Positions 18,924 through 28,159 of a stretch of DNA of 64,000 nucleotides are shown one piece after another; position 1 is the stretch's first letter; every line of letters begins with the position of its first letter. This stretch comes from Parasphingorhabdus flavimaris (GTDB taxonomy: Bacteria > Pseudomonadota > Alphaproteobacteria > Sphingomonadales > Sphingomonadaceae), in assembly GCF_013371215.1 (NCBI RefSeq), contig NZ_JABWMH010000001.1, positions 909,209 through 973,208 on the forward strand. Direction: 5' to 3'. The position numbers and the translations under genes were made by a program. Below the pieces are notes generated by a model. The model saw nothing but the letters and a program-made list of their open reading frames with translations, was not told the origin of the DNA and ran no database searches.

Positions 18924-19688
18924 TGTGCTGGTGTCGAGATACCAGCGTTCGGAGCCTTGCAGCGCCAGCGCGGTCAGCTTTTCCGAATAATAGGCGCCGG
19001 TGTCGATGCCGATGCGGGTGCCCGTTTCCACGACATCGTCATTGATCGTGTGGCCATAGACGATGACTTTTTCATGGGCTTCCGAAGCGGAAAGAAAATC
19101 CTCGCGGATCCAGCGCAGGTCTTTCTGGCGCTGTTCCGACAGCGGAACGCCGGGGCGGATTCCGGCGTGGACAAATGCATAGTCGCCGACAATGATCTGG
19201 TCCTCGAAACCCGAGATAAAATCGACATGTTCCCTGGGAAACAGTTCCGGAATGCGCAGGGCCAGTTGCGTCATATCCAGTTCCATATATTCCTTCATTG
19301 TAATGTCGTAACTCAATATCGTCTCGCGCCCGCCAATCCGGTTGAAAAACCGCACGGATTTTTCGTCACCGGAGGCTGCCGCGAGATAGACTTCTTCGTG
19401 ATTGCCCATCAGGAAACGGACGTTTCCGAGTGTCTCCCTGGCTTGCATCGCGGTGTCGATAACCCCGGCGCTGTCCGGTCCCCGGTCCACCAGATCGCCG
19501 AGAAAGATTATTTCACTCTCGACTGCACCACGTTCGCCATCATCCTTGACGATCTTGTCCAGCAACCGCTGTAAAAGGTCATTGCGGCCATGGACATCGC
19601 CAATCGCGTATACCCTTCGCCCGTCGGGGATGGTCGCGCTGTCGAGCGGCCGAGATGGCTTGTTCTTGCGTAAGAAACGTTTCAACAT
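18921..19688 (-). CDS. Calcineurin-like metallophosphoesterase (Ser/Thr phosphatase / Ap4A hydrolase-like)
   Basis: A 255-residue metallophosphoesterase of the PPP type. The metal-binding motifs GDVHG (about 30), GDLVDRG (about 64) and GNHE (about 96) are in order, and further histidines occur in FVHAG and YGHT. This layout is shared by bacterial PrpA/PrpE-like protein phosphatases and symmetric Ap4A hydrolases, so the substrate is open. The basic N-terminus has no signal peptide, so it is cytosolic. It is monocistronic and convergent with ctrA. Confidence 0.85.
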   Translation of the reverse strand: MLKRFLRKNKPSRPLDSATIPDGRRVYAIGDVHGRNDLLQRLLDKIVKDDGERGAVESEIIFLGDLVDRGPDSAGVIDTAMQARETLGNVRFLMGNHEEVYLAAASGDEKSVRFFNRIGGRETILSYDITMKEYMELDMTQLALRIPELFPREHVDFISGFEDQIIVGDYAFVHAGIRPGVPLSEQRQKDLRWIREDFLSASEAHEKVIVYGHTINDDVVETGTRIGIDTGAYYSEKLTALALQGSERWYLDTST

Positions 19689-19796
19689 GATGCTAAGAAA
19701 TCTGTCCTGAGAAACGAAGTTTCAAGGGTGGTTCGATATATTTCTGTTCCAGGCGGTTTTATAGCCCGCAATGACCTGAACCGTTGCTGAAAATCG

Positions 19797-20978
19797 TCAG
19801 CTTTCGACGGTGAAGCTCAGGCCGGCTTTGTCCTCCAGCCGTTTGACCAGCTTCTTGCCCATCAATGCGCCGGGGGTCCAGACGCCACCGCCACCGGTGA
19901 TCTTGTCCTGGGCGAGGCAAAGCGCGGATTCGGCGATCATCTTGCTGGTCGAGCCGTAACCGGGGTCCTTGTCGCCCTTGACGCAGAGGCTTGCGGTGTC
20001 GCCGTCGGCGGTCTCTCCGAGGAACAGGAGATCATAATATCCATTTTCCCGCTGTTCCTTGGTCGGTCCTTCGCCCGGCTTGGGCGCATCGCTGTCACCG
20101 AAAGGATTGGCCTTGGCGACCATTTCAGCGGCCTGCTTGCCGAGATCACCCGGGCTGGTGACAACCATTTCGTCATATTTGAAATCTTCACCATAGGTAA
20201 AGTCGAGCAGCACATTGGTCCGGTGGACATTCTTGGTGTTGATCGGTGCCATGATGAATGGCGCGACCCAGCTGTCGATCGTCTTGTCATATTTCGGGAT
20301 CAGCATATTGGGCTGGTCCGGTCCTTCAAAACCGGGAGTCAGACCGAAACTGCTCGCGAGGACTTTGACGAGACCGGGATTTTTGGCGATCGCCTTCATC
20401 GTTTCCTTGAGGCTGGCAGCGGTGCCGCCCGAGAACGTGCCTTCCATCGCGCGAACCCGGCCGCGAACGCGGGTCGCCGGCTTGCCGAAGCGCTTTTGCA
20501 TGTCTTTCTGAAGCATCAGCACGCCGAGGTCGAAGGGGATGGAGTCAAAACCGCAAGAAAAACAGATCTGTGCGCCGGACTTTTCAGCCGCATCCTGATG
20601 CTTGTCGATCATTTCGCGCATCCATCCGGGCTCGCCGCACAGGTCGACATAATGGGTGCCGTTCTTGACACAGGCGGCGACCAGTTCGTCGCCGTATAGT
20701 TGATAGGGACCGACTGTGGTCAGCACGACCTTGGTGCGGCTCGCCATCATGTCGATCGATGCGGCATCATCGGAATCGGCGACGACCAGCGGTGTGTCCT
20801 TGGGCGCACCGATGAGGTCACGGACCTCTTCCAGCTTGTCGAGGCTTCGTCCTGCCATTGCCCATTTCGGGGCGTCCTTGCCGACACCATATTGCTGCGC
20901 CATATATTCGGCGACCAGGCGACCGGTATAGCCGGTTGAACCATAGATGATGACATCAAATTCGCGTGTATCGGACAT
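19797..20978 (-). CDS. Saccharopine dehydrogenase-like / trans-acting enoyl reductase family oxidoreductase
   Basis: A 393-residue protein with an N-terminal NAD(P) Rossmann motif YGSTGYTGRLVAEYM, followed by the family pattern MAGRSLDKLEEVR, TTVGPYQLYG and YVDLCGE. This matches the Rv2449c/trans-acting enoyl reductase branch of the saccharopine dehydrogenase-like family, which in mycobacteria acts in lipid synthesis. The role in sphingomonads is not established; a lipid or polyketide substrate is inference. It stands alone with 108 bases to the next gene. Confidence 0.8.
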   Translation of the reverse strand: MSDTREFDVIIYGSTGYTGRLVAEYMAQQYGVGKDAPKWAMAGRSLDKLEEVRDLIGAPKDTPLVVADSDDAASIDMMASRTKVVLTTVGPYQLYGDELVAACVKNGTHYVDLCGEPGWMREMIDKHQDAAEKSGAQICFSCGFDSIPFDLGVLMLQKDMQKRFGKPATRVRGRVRAMEGTFSGGTAASLKETMKAIAKNPGLVKVLASSFGLTPGFEGPDQPNMLIPKYDKTIDSWVAPFIMAPINTKNVHRTNVLLDFTYGEDFKYDEMVVTSPGDLGKQAAEMVAKANPFGDSDAPKPGEGPTKEQRENGYYDLLFLGETADGDTASLCVKGDKDPGYGSTSKMIAESALCLAQDKITGGGGVWTPGALMGKKLVKRLEDKAGLSFTVES

Positions 20979-21032
20979 GGCGAGCGCTCCTGCAGATTGT
21001 TTAATCGGTGGGTTAATTTCTGTATCTATGGC

Positions 21033-21587
21033 CTAGAGCTTGGCCAGAGTCACACCTTTTTGCCGCATATATTTGCCAGAACGGTCGGCATAGCTGGTCT
21101 CGCAAGGCTCGTTGCCCTTGAGGAACAGGAACTGGCAGGCGCCTTCGTTGGCATAGATTTTGGCGGGCAGGGGGCTGGTGTTGGAAAATTCCAGGGTCAC
21201 ATGGCCTTCCCATTCGGGTTCCAGCGGCGTGACGTTGACGATGATCCCGCAACGGGCATAGGTCGACTTGCCGAGGCAGATGACCAGCACGTCGCGCGGA
21301 ATCCGGAAATATTCGACGGTCCGGGCGAGCGCGAAGCTGTTGGGGGGAATGATGCAGCAGTCGGTCTTGCGGTCGACGAAGCTGTTCTCGGCAAAATTCT
21401 TCGGATCGACGACGGCGTTGTTCACGTTGGTGAAAATCTTGAACTCGTCCGACACCCGCGCGTCATATCCGTAGGATGACAGGCCGTAGCTGATGCATCC
21501 CTCGCGCTTCTGGGCTTCGACAAAAGGTTCGATCATGCCGGAATGTTTCGCTTCGTTGCGGATCCAGCGGTCGGATAATATGCTCAT
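21033..21587 (-). CDS. dcd: dCTP deaminase
   Basis: A 184-residue trimeric enzyme converting dCTP to dUTP for thymidylate synthesis. Characteristic segments are [13 protein letters not shown], the phosphate-binding GKSTYARCG, and the catalytic glutamate in [17 protein letters not shown]. The ATG at 21587 begins [10 protein letters not shown], the usual N-terminus. The GH25-like gene lies upstream by 19 bases on the same strand, and UPF0262 before that, so the three probably form an operon. Confidence 0.96.
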   Translation of the reverse strand: MSILSDRWIRNEAKHSGMIEPFVEAQKREGCISYGLSSYGYDARVSDEFKIFTNVNNAVVDPKNFAENSFVDRKTDCCIIPPNSFALARTVEYFRIPRDVLVICLGKSTYARCGIIVNVTPLEPEWEGHVTLEFSNTSPLPAKIYANEGACQFLFLKGNEPCETSYADRSGKYMRQKGVTLAKL

Positions 21588-21606
21588 ATCAAATTCCTGT
21601 TGATGA

Positions 21607-22299
21607 TCATGGTCGCACTACGTTCCAGTTAATCGGGCCGTCAACCCCGCTGATCCGGCGCATGTCGGAAGCGCGCCACATCACCCAGGGCTTGGTGGCA
21701 TAGTCGGGCGGGAAAAAATTGGCTTCGAGCCAGAAGGTCCGGTCCATGCCGCTGCTGATATTGTACATTTCCTCGAACTCGCGCGATACCGCGAGAATGG
21801 CGGGTTTTTCGCTATGGGCCTCGATCTGGTTGAGAAACATGTTCAGCTCGCTGAGCACAAGCGCGCGGCCGGGGCGGTCGCCGCACCCATTGTCAAAGGC
21901 GAGGCGGACCGCGGGCGGCAACATATTGTCACCGCGCGGGACGGTGGTGACAAACATCGTCGCCTGATCCGTTGCCAGACGGCAAAGCGAATAATTGTGG
22001 AGTGCGCCATAGCGGATTCCCGATTCCCGTGCGCCTTCGATATTGGCGGCAAATCTCGCATCACGCTTTTCGGCGCCGCTGGTCGCCTGGATATAGGCGA
22101 AATCGACGCCGGTTGCGCCGGCGACATGCCAGATGATCTCGCCATGGCTCTGGTCGACGGATATGCCCTGCACCGGATATTGGTCGCGAGCCGGTGCCCA
22201 GCTGACCGCAATATTGCGCAGAATGAAGGCGATTACGAGCAGTACCACGGCAATCGTGGCAAGGCTGATCAGTGTTTTTCTAATGTCTCGGTCGGCCAC
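21607..22299 (-). CDS. Membrane-anchored GH25 lysozyme-like protein lacking the catalytic acids
   Basis: A 230-residue protein with an N-terminal transmembrane anchor ([19 protein letters not shown]) and a GH25 muramidase-like domain outside the membrane. The fold pattern is clear ([28 protein letters not shown]), but catalytic positions are changed: GIDVS of active enzymes reads GISVD, and the DxE of PPAVDLEF reads RLA. It is therefore probably a non-hydrolytic cell-wall protein. The GTG at 22299 is preferred because CAGGGA precedes it; a TTG at 22335 overlaps the UPF0262 stop. Confidence 0.75.
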   Translation of the reverse strand: MADRDIRKTLISLATIAVVLLVIAFILRNIAVSWAPARDQYPVQGISVDQSHGEIIWHVAGATGVDFAYIQATSGAEKRDARFAANIEGARESGIRYGALHNYSLCRLATDQATMFVTTVPRGDNMLPPAVRLAFDNGCGDRPGRALVLSELNMFLNQIEAHSEKPAILAVSREFEEMYNISSGMDRTFWLEANFFPPDYATKPWVMWRASDMRRISGVDGPINWNVVRP

Positions 22300-22331
22300 C
22301 CTGTTTCCCTGATACGCAGCGGAGGAATTAC

Positions 22332-22814
22332 TCAATTCTTGATATGCAAAACGCAGATCAATGTGAAGAGCCGCCGCGCGGTCTTGAAGTCAACCTCGAT
22401 CTTGCCCTCCAGTCGCTCGACCAGAAGTTCCGCGCCCTGATCATGAACGCCGCGCCGCGCCATGTCGATGGTTTCGATTTCGGCAGCGCTGGCTTTGCGG
22501 ATCGCCTGATAATAGCTGTCGCAAATGGCAAAATAATCGCGGATCGGACGGCGAAACCGGCCCAGCGCAAGGATCAGTGTTTCCAGCGGTTCGCCATTTT
22601 CGCGTCCGATGGAAATCACCAGCCGGCCTTCCTCGACGCTGAGCTGGAGCTGATAGGGGCCAGCATAGCCGTCGTCATGCGGTTTGAGCGGCTTGAAATA
22701 ATTCTCCTCGATCAGGTCGAAGATCGCGATCCGTCGCTCCTGTTCGATATCGGCATTGCGCCACAGGATTGTGGCCTCGTCGAGTTCAACGGATATGATG
22801 CGCGGATCGGACAT
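22332..22814 (-). CDS. UPF0262 family protein
   Basis: A 160-residue cytosolic protein of the alphaproteobacterial UPF0262 family, recognised by [15 protein letters not shown] near the N-terminus, [14 protein letters not shown] and the C-terminal [11 protein letters not shown]. The start is the ATG at 22814 (MSDPRII); the open frame continues upstream without homology. No function is established. It overlaps or abuts the GH25-like gene and is divergent from dnaB, so its promoter shares the 152-bp region holding the dnaB GANTC palindrome. Confidence 0.88.
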   Translation of the reverse strand: MSDPRIISVELDEATILWRNADIEQERRIAIFDLIEENYFKPLKPHDDGYAGPYQLQLSVEEGRLVISIGRENGEPLETLILALGRFRRPIRDYFAICDSYYQAIRKASAAEIETIDMARRGVHDQGAELLVERLEGKIEVDFKTARRLFTLICVLHIKN

Positions 22815-22935
22815 TGCGCCCTGTTGCCGCAGCGCCGGTCTCAGGACAAGGGTTTTTGCAGTGCAGCATGAAGGCGGAGGTTTTTTCCACAGGACTGTCC
22901 CCCGAACTTTACGAAATTTTTCGCCGGCCCCCTTG

Positions 22936-22953
22936 CCCTGAATCGATTCAGGG
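22936..22953. promoter_or_regulatory. 18-bp perfect palindrome with two GANTC sites upstream of dnaB
   Basis: CCCTGAATCGATTCAGGG is a perfect inverted repeat ending 13 bases before the dnaB ATG. It contains two abutting GANTC sites (22940-22944 and 22945-22949), so it is a CcrM target and possibly a dimer operator. The position between promoter and start fits a methylation-sensitive operator or a leader hairpin. Confidence 0.6.
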
Positions 22954-22966
22954 TCAATGAAGCGCC

Positions 22967-24466
22967 ATGGCCGAATTAATGCGTTTCCAAAATGATGAGC
23001 ATGAAGAGCAGCGCCTGCCGCGCAATGTCGAGGCAGAGGCGACTTTTCTCGGCGCGCTGCTGATCGACAACCGAGTCGCAGAAGATGTGCAGATCCGGCT
23101 GCGACCGGAGCATTTTTACGAACCGCTGCATGGCCGGATTTACGAGCAGGCACTCAAGCTGCTCGACAAGAATATGGTCGCTACTCCGGTTACCCTGAAG
23201 CCTTATTTCGAGTCGGACGAAGCGATGCGGGCGCTGGGCGGTCCATCCTATCTCGCGAAACTGACCGGGGACGGCGCCGGACTGATCGGTGCTCGCGATT
23301 TTGCCAACCAGATTTACGATCTCGCCTTGCTGCGCGAACTGGTCAGCGTCGGGCGGACCCTGGTCGAAAGCGCGCTCGACACCAGCGAGACGGTCGACCC
23401 GAAAGAGCAGATCGAGGAAGCGGAAACCGCCCTCTACCGCGTTTCCGAAGGCGAAGCGCAAGAGGGGGGCGTCAGCTCGTTCCTGCAGGCATCGACCGAG
23501 GCCCTGACCAATGTCGAGCGGGCTTTCAACAGTGGCGGCAAGGTTTCGGGTATCACTACTGGTCTGAGCGACGTGAACGCGAAAATGGGCGGCCTGCACC
23601 GAAGCGATCTGCTGATCCTGGCGGGGCGTCCGGGCATGGGCAAGACCTCGCTCGCGACCAATATCGCGTTCAATGCGGCGCACCGCTATCTCCGTGACAT
23701 GGAAGACGGGATCGCACCGGCAGATTCGCTGGGCGCAAAAACGGTATTTTTCAGCCTGGAAATGTCGGCGGATCAGCTGGCCACCAGAATCCTGTCCGAA
23801 CAGGCGGAAATCAGTTCGGAAAAACTGCGGATGGGCGCGATCAGTCGCGACGACATGCACCGTCTGGCGCTGGCTTCACGGGAATTGCAGGATCTGCCGC
23901 TGTTCATCGATGATACGCCGGCGCTGACCATTGCGGCATTGCGGACCCGCGCCCGGCGGTTGCAGCGGCGCCAGGGCATCGGGCTGATCGTTGTCGATTA
24001 TCTCCAGCTGCTGCAGGGCTCTGGCCGGGCCAATGACAACCGGGTCAACGAAATCTCTGAAATCAGCCGTGGCCTGAAGACGCTGGCGAAAGAGCTGCAA
24101 GTGCCGGTGATAGCACTGTCGCAATTGAGTCGGCAGGTGGAAAGTCGCGAGGACAAGCGGCCACAGCTTTCCGATCTGCGCGAATCCGGTTCGATCGAGC
24201 AGGATGCCGATATCGTCATGTTCATTTTCCGCGACGAATATTATCATCTCGCGATCAGGCCGGACCAGCCCGACGGCAATTCGACGCCGGAACAGATTGC
24301 CAAATATTCTGCATGGGAAGCCGATCACCAGAGCAAGGTCAACAAGGCGACCGTGATCGTCGCGAAGAACCGGCAGGGTTCGACCGGCAATATCAACCTC
24401 AGCTTTATCGCCGAATTCACAAAATTTGGCGATCTGGCTCCAGAAGACATGCCGGAGGAATATTAG
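22967..24466 (+). CDS. dnaB: Replicative DNA helicase DnaB
   Basis: The hexameric 5'-3' helicase of the replication fork. The 499-residue protein has the N-terminal DnaB domain ([15 protein letters not shown], residues 18-32), then a RecA-like core with Walker A GRPGMGKT at 220-227, Walker [10 protein letters not shown], the glutamine sensor [10 protein letters not shown] and the arginine-finger region [15 protein letters not shown]. Length and order are typical; no intein is present. The ATG at 22967 agrees with the family start. An 18-bp GANTC palindrome precedes it. Confidence 0.97.
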   Translation: MAELMRFQNDEHEEQRLPRNVEAEATFLGALLIDNRVAEDVQIRLRPEHFYEPLHGRIYEQALKLLDKNMVATPVTLKPYFESDEAMRALGGPSYLAKLTGDGAGLIGARDFANQIYDLALLRELVSVGRTLVESALDTSETVDPKEQIEEAETALYRVSEGEAQEGGVSSFLQASTEALTNVERAFNSGGKVSGITTGLSDVNAKMGGLHRSDLLILAGRPGMGKTSLATNIAFNAAHRYLRDMEDGIAPADSLGAKTVFFSLEMSADQLATRILSEQAEISSEKLRMGAISRDDMHRLALASRELQDLPLFIDDTPALTIAALRTRARRLQRRQGIGLIVVDYLQLLQGSGRANDNRVNEISEISRGLKTLAKELQVPVIALSQLSRQVESREDKRPQLSDLRESGSIEQDADIVMFIFRDEYYHLAIRPDQPDGNSTPEQIAKYSAWEADHQSKVNKATVIVAKNRQGSTGNINLSFIAEFTKFGDLAPEDMPEEY

Positions 24467-24555
24467 AGCGGCTTTGTTTCATTAGCATATCGTGCCGGTG
24501 ACCGGATTGCCGAACGCCTGGCAGGGGAAAGGGGGATAGCATCAAGGAAATCTGG

Positions 24556-24990
24556 ATGCGTATCATCATATTGCCACCTATTTCGCTCTTCCTGTTCGTC
24601 GGTATCGCTATCGGTGTCGACACCTGGCAATTTCGTAACAACAGCGCAGCCGGGACCGCAGAGATAATATCGCTGCGGGGAGAGCAAAAGAGCACATCAG
24701 GCTCGGACGGTCCTTCGAGAGATTATGTCACATATTACCCGACGGTTCGCTTCACGACCGGTCAGGGGATGGAATATGAAATGGAAACGACGCAAGGCCT
24801 TCAGCCGCCGATAGCCGCAATTGGCGACCGCGTACCCGTTCGCTATTCTGTCAACGGCAATCGAGCGCAGGTTCGGCTTGAATTTGGCGCCTGGTGGGAT
24901 TGGCTTCTCGCTGGCTCGATCACGATTATCAGCTTGGTCTTTTTCCTGTGCGCATTGTTTCTGACCAAGCGCGATGTTCCGGAAATCTGA
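24556..24990 (+). CDS. DUF3592-type membrane protein
   Basis: A 144-residue protein with one transmembrane helix at each end (IIILPPISLFLFVGIAIGV and WLLAGSITIISLVFFLCALF) and a periplasmic beta-rich domain between, with the pattern YYPTVRFTT and GDRVPVRYSVNG that marks DUF3592. AAGGA precedes the ATG. Function is unknown. It lies 89 bases after dnaB and may be a separate unit. Confidence 0.72.
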   Translation: MRIIILPPISLFLFVGIAIGVDTWQFRNNSAAGTAEIISLRGEQKSTSGSDGPSRDYVTYYPTVRFTTGQGMEYEMETTQGLQPPIAAIGDRVPVRYSVNGNRAQVRLEFGAWWDWLLAGSITIISLVFFLCALFLTKRDVPEI

Positions 24991-25033
24991 CGAATGAACT
25001 GGTGATGCGGGCGGGTCGCCCGCCAAGCTGCGA

Positions 25034-25816
25034 TCAGAAAATCGGATCGTTGGCTCCGCTATCATCCGCATCGGGCAATGGCGTCACATCTTCGTGAATA
25101 CCGCATTCGGACTTGTCCCAGCCTCTCCAGCGACCCGCGCGGGGGTCTTCGCCGGGCTTTACCTTCGAGGTGCAGGGCGCGCAGCCGACCGAGAGATAGC
25201 CTTCGGCCTCGAGCGGGTGGCGCGGCAGGTCATGCTCTTCGAAATAGGCTTCGAGATCATCCTTGATCCAGTCGCCGAGCGGATTGATCTTCAGGCGGCC
25301 ATCGTCGATCTCGAAGCGCGGGATATTGTTGCGAGTCACCGACTGGAATGCCTTGCGTCCGGAAATCCAGCTGTTGAGACCGGCCTTTGCACGGGCCAGC
25401 GGCTCGACCTTGCGGATTTCACAGCAGCCGTCGGGATCATAGGACCAGCGCAGTCCGTTTTCGTCCTTCTCGGCCAGCACGGCGGCCGAGGGCTCGACAA
25501 CATTGCTGTTCTTGATGCCCAGGGTCCGGACCAGTGTGTCACGATATTCCAGCGTCTCCGGAAACATCTTGAGCGTATCGACAAAGGTAACCGGAATGGT
25601 CGGGTCGACCGCCGCGACCAGGTGGAGCAGGACCGCGCTCTCGGTGCCGAAGGATGATACGACAGCGACTTCACCCAGCTGGCGTTCGTCGAACAATGTC
25701 TTGAGCATTTCGGACGTACCTATGCCTTCGAAACGCTGGTTCAGCGCATCCGCATCGGCCTGGGTGAAATCCGGGCGAACATCGATCGTGTCGATTTTGC
25801 GTGCTGGTTCACCCAT
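25034..25816 (-). CDS. cysH: Assimilatory (phospho)adenylyl-sulfate reductase, iron-sulfur type
   Basis: CysH reduces APS or PAPS to sulfite. The 260-residue protein carries the 4Fe-4S ligand pairs CC (131-132) in GCCEIRKVEPL and CAPC (212-215), which mark the APS-using or bifunctional iron-sulfur type, and the catalytic cysteine C238 in ECGIH. SSFGTES is the phosphate loop. The ATG at 25816 has GGAGAC upstream and overlaps the end of the DUF934 gene by eight bases. It is the last gene of the sulfite operon; the open frame upstream of the start is not coding. Confidence 0.95.
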   Translation of the reverse strand: MGEPARKIDTIDVRPDFTQADADALNQRFEGIGTSEMLKTLFDERQLGEVAVVSSFGTESAVLLHLVAAVDPTIPVTFVDTLKMFPETLEYRDTLVRTLGIKNSNVVEPSAAVLAEKDENGLRWSYDPDGCCEIRKVEPLARAKAGLNSWISGRKAFQSVTRNNIPRFEIDDGRLKINPLGDWIKDDLEAYFEEHDLPRHPLEAEGYLSVGCAPCTSKVKPGEDPRAGRWRGWDKSECGIHEDVTPLPDADDSGANDPIF

Positions 25817-26234
25817 GGCGATGTCTCCATATTGGTACGCGCTGGTCGGAGGTTGCCTGATAGACATGCTCAAAGCGCTTGAAGGCTTCTTCCATCCTTT
25901 GCGGGTTGATCGGTGAATTGGGCGCGAAGGCGTCAAAGCCGCACCGCCGCATGTGCGAGATCTGGTCGAGCAGAACATCGCCGCTGGCGCGCAATTCACC
26001 GGCATAGCCGGATTCGCGCAATATTTGCGCCGCCGAATAGCCGCGGCCATCGCCGAACGCGGGGAAATCGATTTCGATCAGCGACACGCGGTCGAGATAG
26101 GGCAGCAGCAGGCGCGCATCCTCGCCCGCCTCTATGCGGACGGCAGTGGCATTGGACTGGTCCAGAAAGGAGTCGAGCGAAACCGCCGGTTCTTCATGGA
26201 CTTCGTCATCGCGTAAACGGATTGCTTCAACCAT
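25809..26234 (-). CDS. DUF934 protein of the sulfite-reduction operon
   Basis: A 141-residue cytosolic DUF934 protein, identified by SLIEIDFPAFGDGRGYSAAQILRE in two adjoining blocks and GELRASGDVLLDQ. DUF934 genes are almost always found between cysI and cysH in alpha- and betaproteobacteria, and an accessory role in sulfite reduction is inferred from that association. The ATG at 26234 overlaps the cysI end by eight bases, and its own end overlaps cysH, so translation is coupled through all three. Confidence 0.9.
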   Translation of the reverse strand: MVEAIRLRDDEVHEEPAVSLDSFLDQSNATAVRIEAGEDARLLLPYLDRVSLIEIDFPAFGDGRGYSAAQILRESGYAGELRASGDVLLDQISHMRRCGFDAFAPNSPINPQRMEEAFKRFEHVYQATSDQRVPIWRHRHG

Positions 26235-27861
26235 AGATAGCCTCCTTGAACCGCGCCATGCCGACACGGCGATAGGTGTCGATGAACCGCTCACCCTCCT
26301 CGCGCTGTTCGAGATAGAGATCGGTCACTGTTTCGATAGCGTCGATTACGCCGTCTTCGGTAAAACCGGGGCCGGTAATCTTGGCCAGACTGGCGTCTTC
26401 CGCACCCGAACCGCCGAGCAGAAGCTGGTAGTTTTCGGTGCCTTTCCGGTCGACACCCAATATGCCGATATGCCCGGCATGATGGTGACCGCAGGCGTTG
26501 ATGCAGCCGGAAATCTTGAGCTTCAGTTCGCCCAGTTCCCGCTGACGACCAAGGTCCGCGAAACGTTCGCTGATCTTCTGGGCGAGGGGGATGGAGCGGG
26601 CGTTGGCCAGGCTGCAATAATCGAGACCGGGGCAGGCGATGCTGTCGGTGATCAGGTCGAGATTGGCGGGAGCCAGGCCGGCTTCGTCCAGTTTCTGCCA
26701 CATCGCGTAGAGATTGCTCTTCCTGACATGGGGCAGCACGATATTCTGGCTGTGGGTGACGCGCAGTTCGTCGAAACTATATTGTTCGGCCAGCTCCGCC
26801 ATCAGATCGATCTGGGCGGACGATGCGTCGCCCGGAATGCCCCCGCGCGGTTTCAGGCTGATCGTGGCAATCGCATAGCCGGGCTGCTTGTGCGCGGAGA
26901 TATTCTGGTCGACCCACAAGGCAAAGTCCGGATCGGACAGGTCGAGATCATCGCTGGCCTGCGTGTCAAATGGCGGGTCCTGGAAAAATTCACTGATCCG
27001 CGCCAGTTCCTCGACCGGTGGATTGAGGCCCAGCTGCTTCATATGGGCGAATTCTTCTTCGACCTGGCGGGTATATTCCTCCTTGCCGAGTTCGTGGACG
27101 AGGATCTTGATCCGCGCCTTATATTTATTGTCGCGCCGGCCGTAGCGGTTGTACACGCGCAGGCAGGCTTCGGCATAGCTGATCAATTCGTCCGCCGGGA
27201 CAAAGTCGCGGATTTCAGGGGCGATCATCGGGGTCCGGCCCATGCCGCCGCCGACAAAGAATTTCGCGCCCAGTTCGCCGGCATCATTATGCACCAGCTG
27301 GATACCGATATCGTGCAGGCGCATGGCCGCGCGGTCGGTGTCGCTGGCGATAACGGCAAATTTGAACTTGCGCGGCAGATAGGAAAATTCGGGGTGGAAG
27401 CTCGACCATTGCCGCAGGATTTCTGCCCACGGGCGCGGATCGGCAATTTCATCGGCGGTCGCGCCGGCGAACTGGTCGGACGAGATATTGCGGATGCAAT
27501 TGCCGCTGGTCTGGATCGCGTGCATTTCAACCGATGCGAGATCGGCGAGAATGTCCGGCGCGTCTTCCAGCTTGATCCAGTTATACTGAATATTCTGGCG
27601 GGTGGTGAAGTGGCCGTAGTCGCGGTCATATTTGCGCGCGATATGGCCGAGCATCCGCATCTGCTTGCTGCTCAACGTGCCATAGGGAACCGCAACGCGC
27701 AGCATATAGGCATGGAGTTGCAGATAGAGGCCGTTCATCAGGCGCAGCGGCTTGAACTGGTCTTCGGTCAGATCACCGGCGATGCGCCGGTCAACCTGAT
27801 CGCGAAACTCTTCAACGCGTGCGTCGACCATTTTCTGGTCATATTGGTCATATTGATACAT
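26227..27861 (-). CDS. cysI: Sulfite reductase (siroheme/4Fe-4S) subunit
   Basis: A 544-residue siroheme- and iron-sulfur-dependent reductase of the nitrite/sulfite reductase family. The cluster cysteines occur in ACPGLDYCSLA and SGCINACGHHH, the CX5C and CX3C pattern of the family, and two ferredoxin-like half-domains (FTTRQNIQYNWI, VTHSQNIVLPHV) repeat as expected. Sulfite is the likely substrate because cobA, DUF2849, DUF934 and cysH surround it and no nitrite-assimilation genes do. The electron donor subunit is not in the window. Confidence 0.92.
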   Translation of the reverse strand: MYQYDQYDQKMVDARVEEFRDQVDRRIAGDLTEDQFKPLRLMNGLYLQLHAYMLRVAVPYGTLSSKQMRMLGHIARKYDRDYGHFTTRQNIQYNWIKLEDAPDILADLASVEMHAIQTSGNCIRNISSDQFAGATADEIADPRPWAEILRQWSSFHPEFSYLPRKFKFAVIASDTDRAAMRLHDIGIQLVHNDAGELGAKFFVGGGMGRTPMIAPEIRDFVPADELISYAEACLRVYNRYGRRDNKYKARIKILVHELGKEEYTRQVEEEFAHMKQLGLNPPVEELARISEFFQDPPFDTQASDDLDLSDPDFALWVDQNISAHKQPGYAIATISLKPRGGIPGDASSAQIDLMAELAEQYSFDELRVTHSQNIVLPHVRKSNLYAMWQKLDEAGLAPANLDLITDSIACPGLDYCSLANARSIPLAQKISERFADLGRQRELGELKLKISGCINACGHHHAGHIGILGVDRKGTENYQLLLGGSGAEDASLAKITGPGFTEDGVIDAIETVTDLYLEQREEGERFIDTYRRVGMARFKEAIYG

Positions 27862-27862
27862 A

Positions 27863-28159
27863 TTAGATCACCCATTCGGCGGCGTCGGGATCCGCCGGTT
27901 TCAATGTCAGGTCGGGACGAACCGTGGGGCCGAGTGCCCGCACGCGGTCCTTGATGTGACCGGGCCTCGGACCGTCTTCGGTCTGCTCGGCGTCGATAAT
28001 ATAGGGCGAGTTGACGCGGCGGGCGGCTTCTTCCCGGTGGAGGATCGCTTCGCCCTGATCGCCGACATCCGCGGCATCCTTGACAAGCCGCGACCAGTCG
28101 AGGCCGGTCCACCAGATGACGTCGCCGGTCTTGAGGTCATTTCCGGTCAATATTTTCAT
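27863..28159 (-). CDS. DUF2849 protein of the sulfite-reduction operon
   Basis: A 98-residue protein (KILTGNDLKTGDVIWW; RRVNSPYIIDAE; GHIKDRVRALGPTVRPD) matching DUF2849, a short alphaproteobacterial family encoded between the siroheme methyltransferase gene and cysI. Its start overlaps the end of cobA by four bases and cysI follows within two bases, so it is an operon member. Function is unknown beyond the conserved association with sulfite reduction. Confidence 0.88.
   Translation of the reverse strand: MKILTGNDLKTGDVIWWTGLDWSRLVKDAADVGDQGEAILHREEAARRVNSPYIIDAEQTEDGPRPGHIKDRVRALGPTVRPDLTLKPADPDAAEWVI

Noticed and set aside
25817..26050. N-terminal extension of CysH by 78 residues
   Set aside because: The extension runs through the DUF934 gene in another frame; the ATG at 25816 has a good ribosome site and gives the normal length.
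26134..27954. 606-residue open frame on the plus strand
   Set aside because: It lies opposite cysI and overlaps several true genes of the sulfite operon; no motif supports it.
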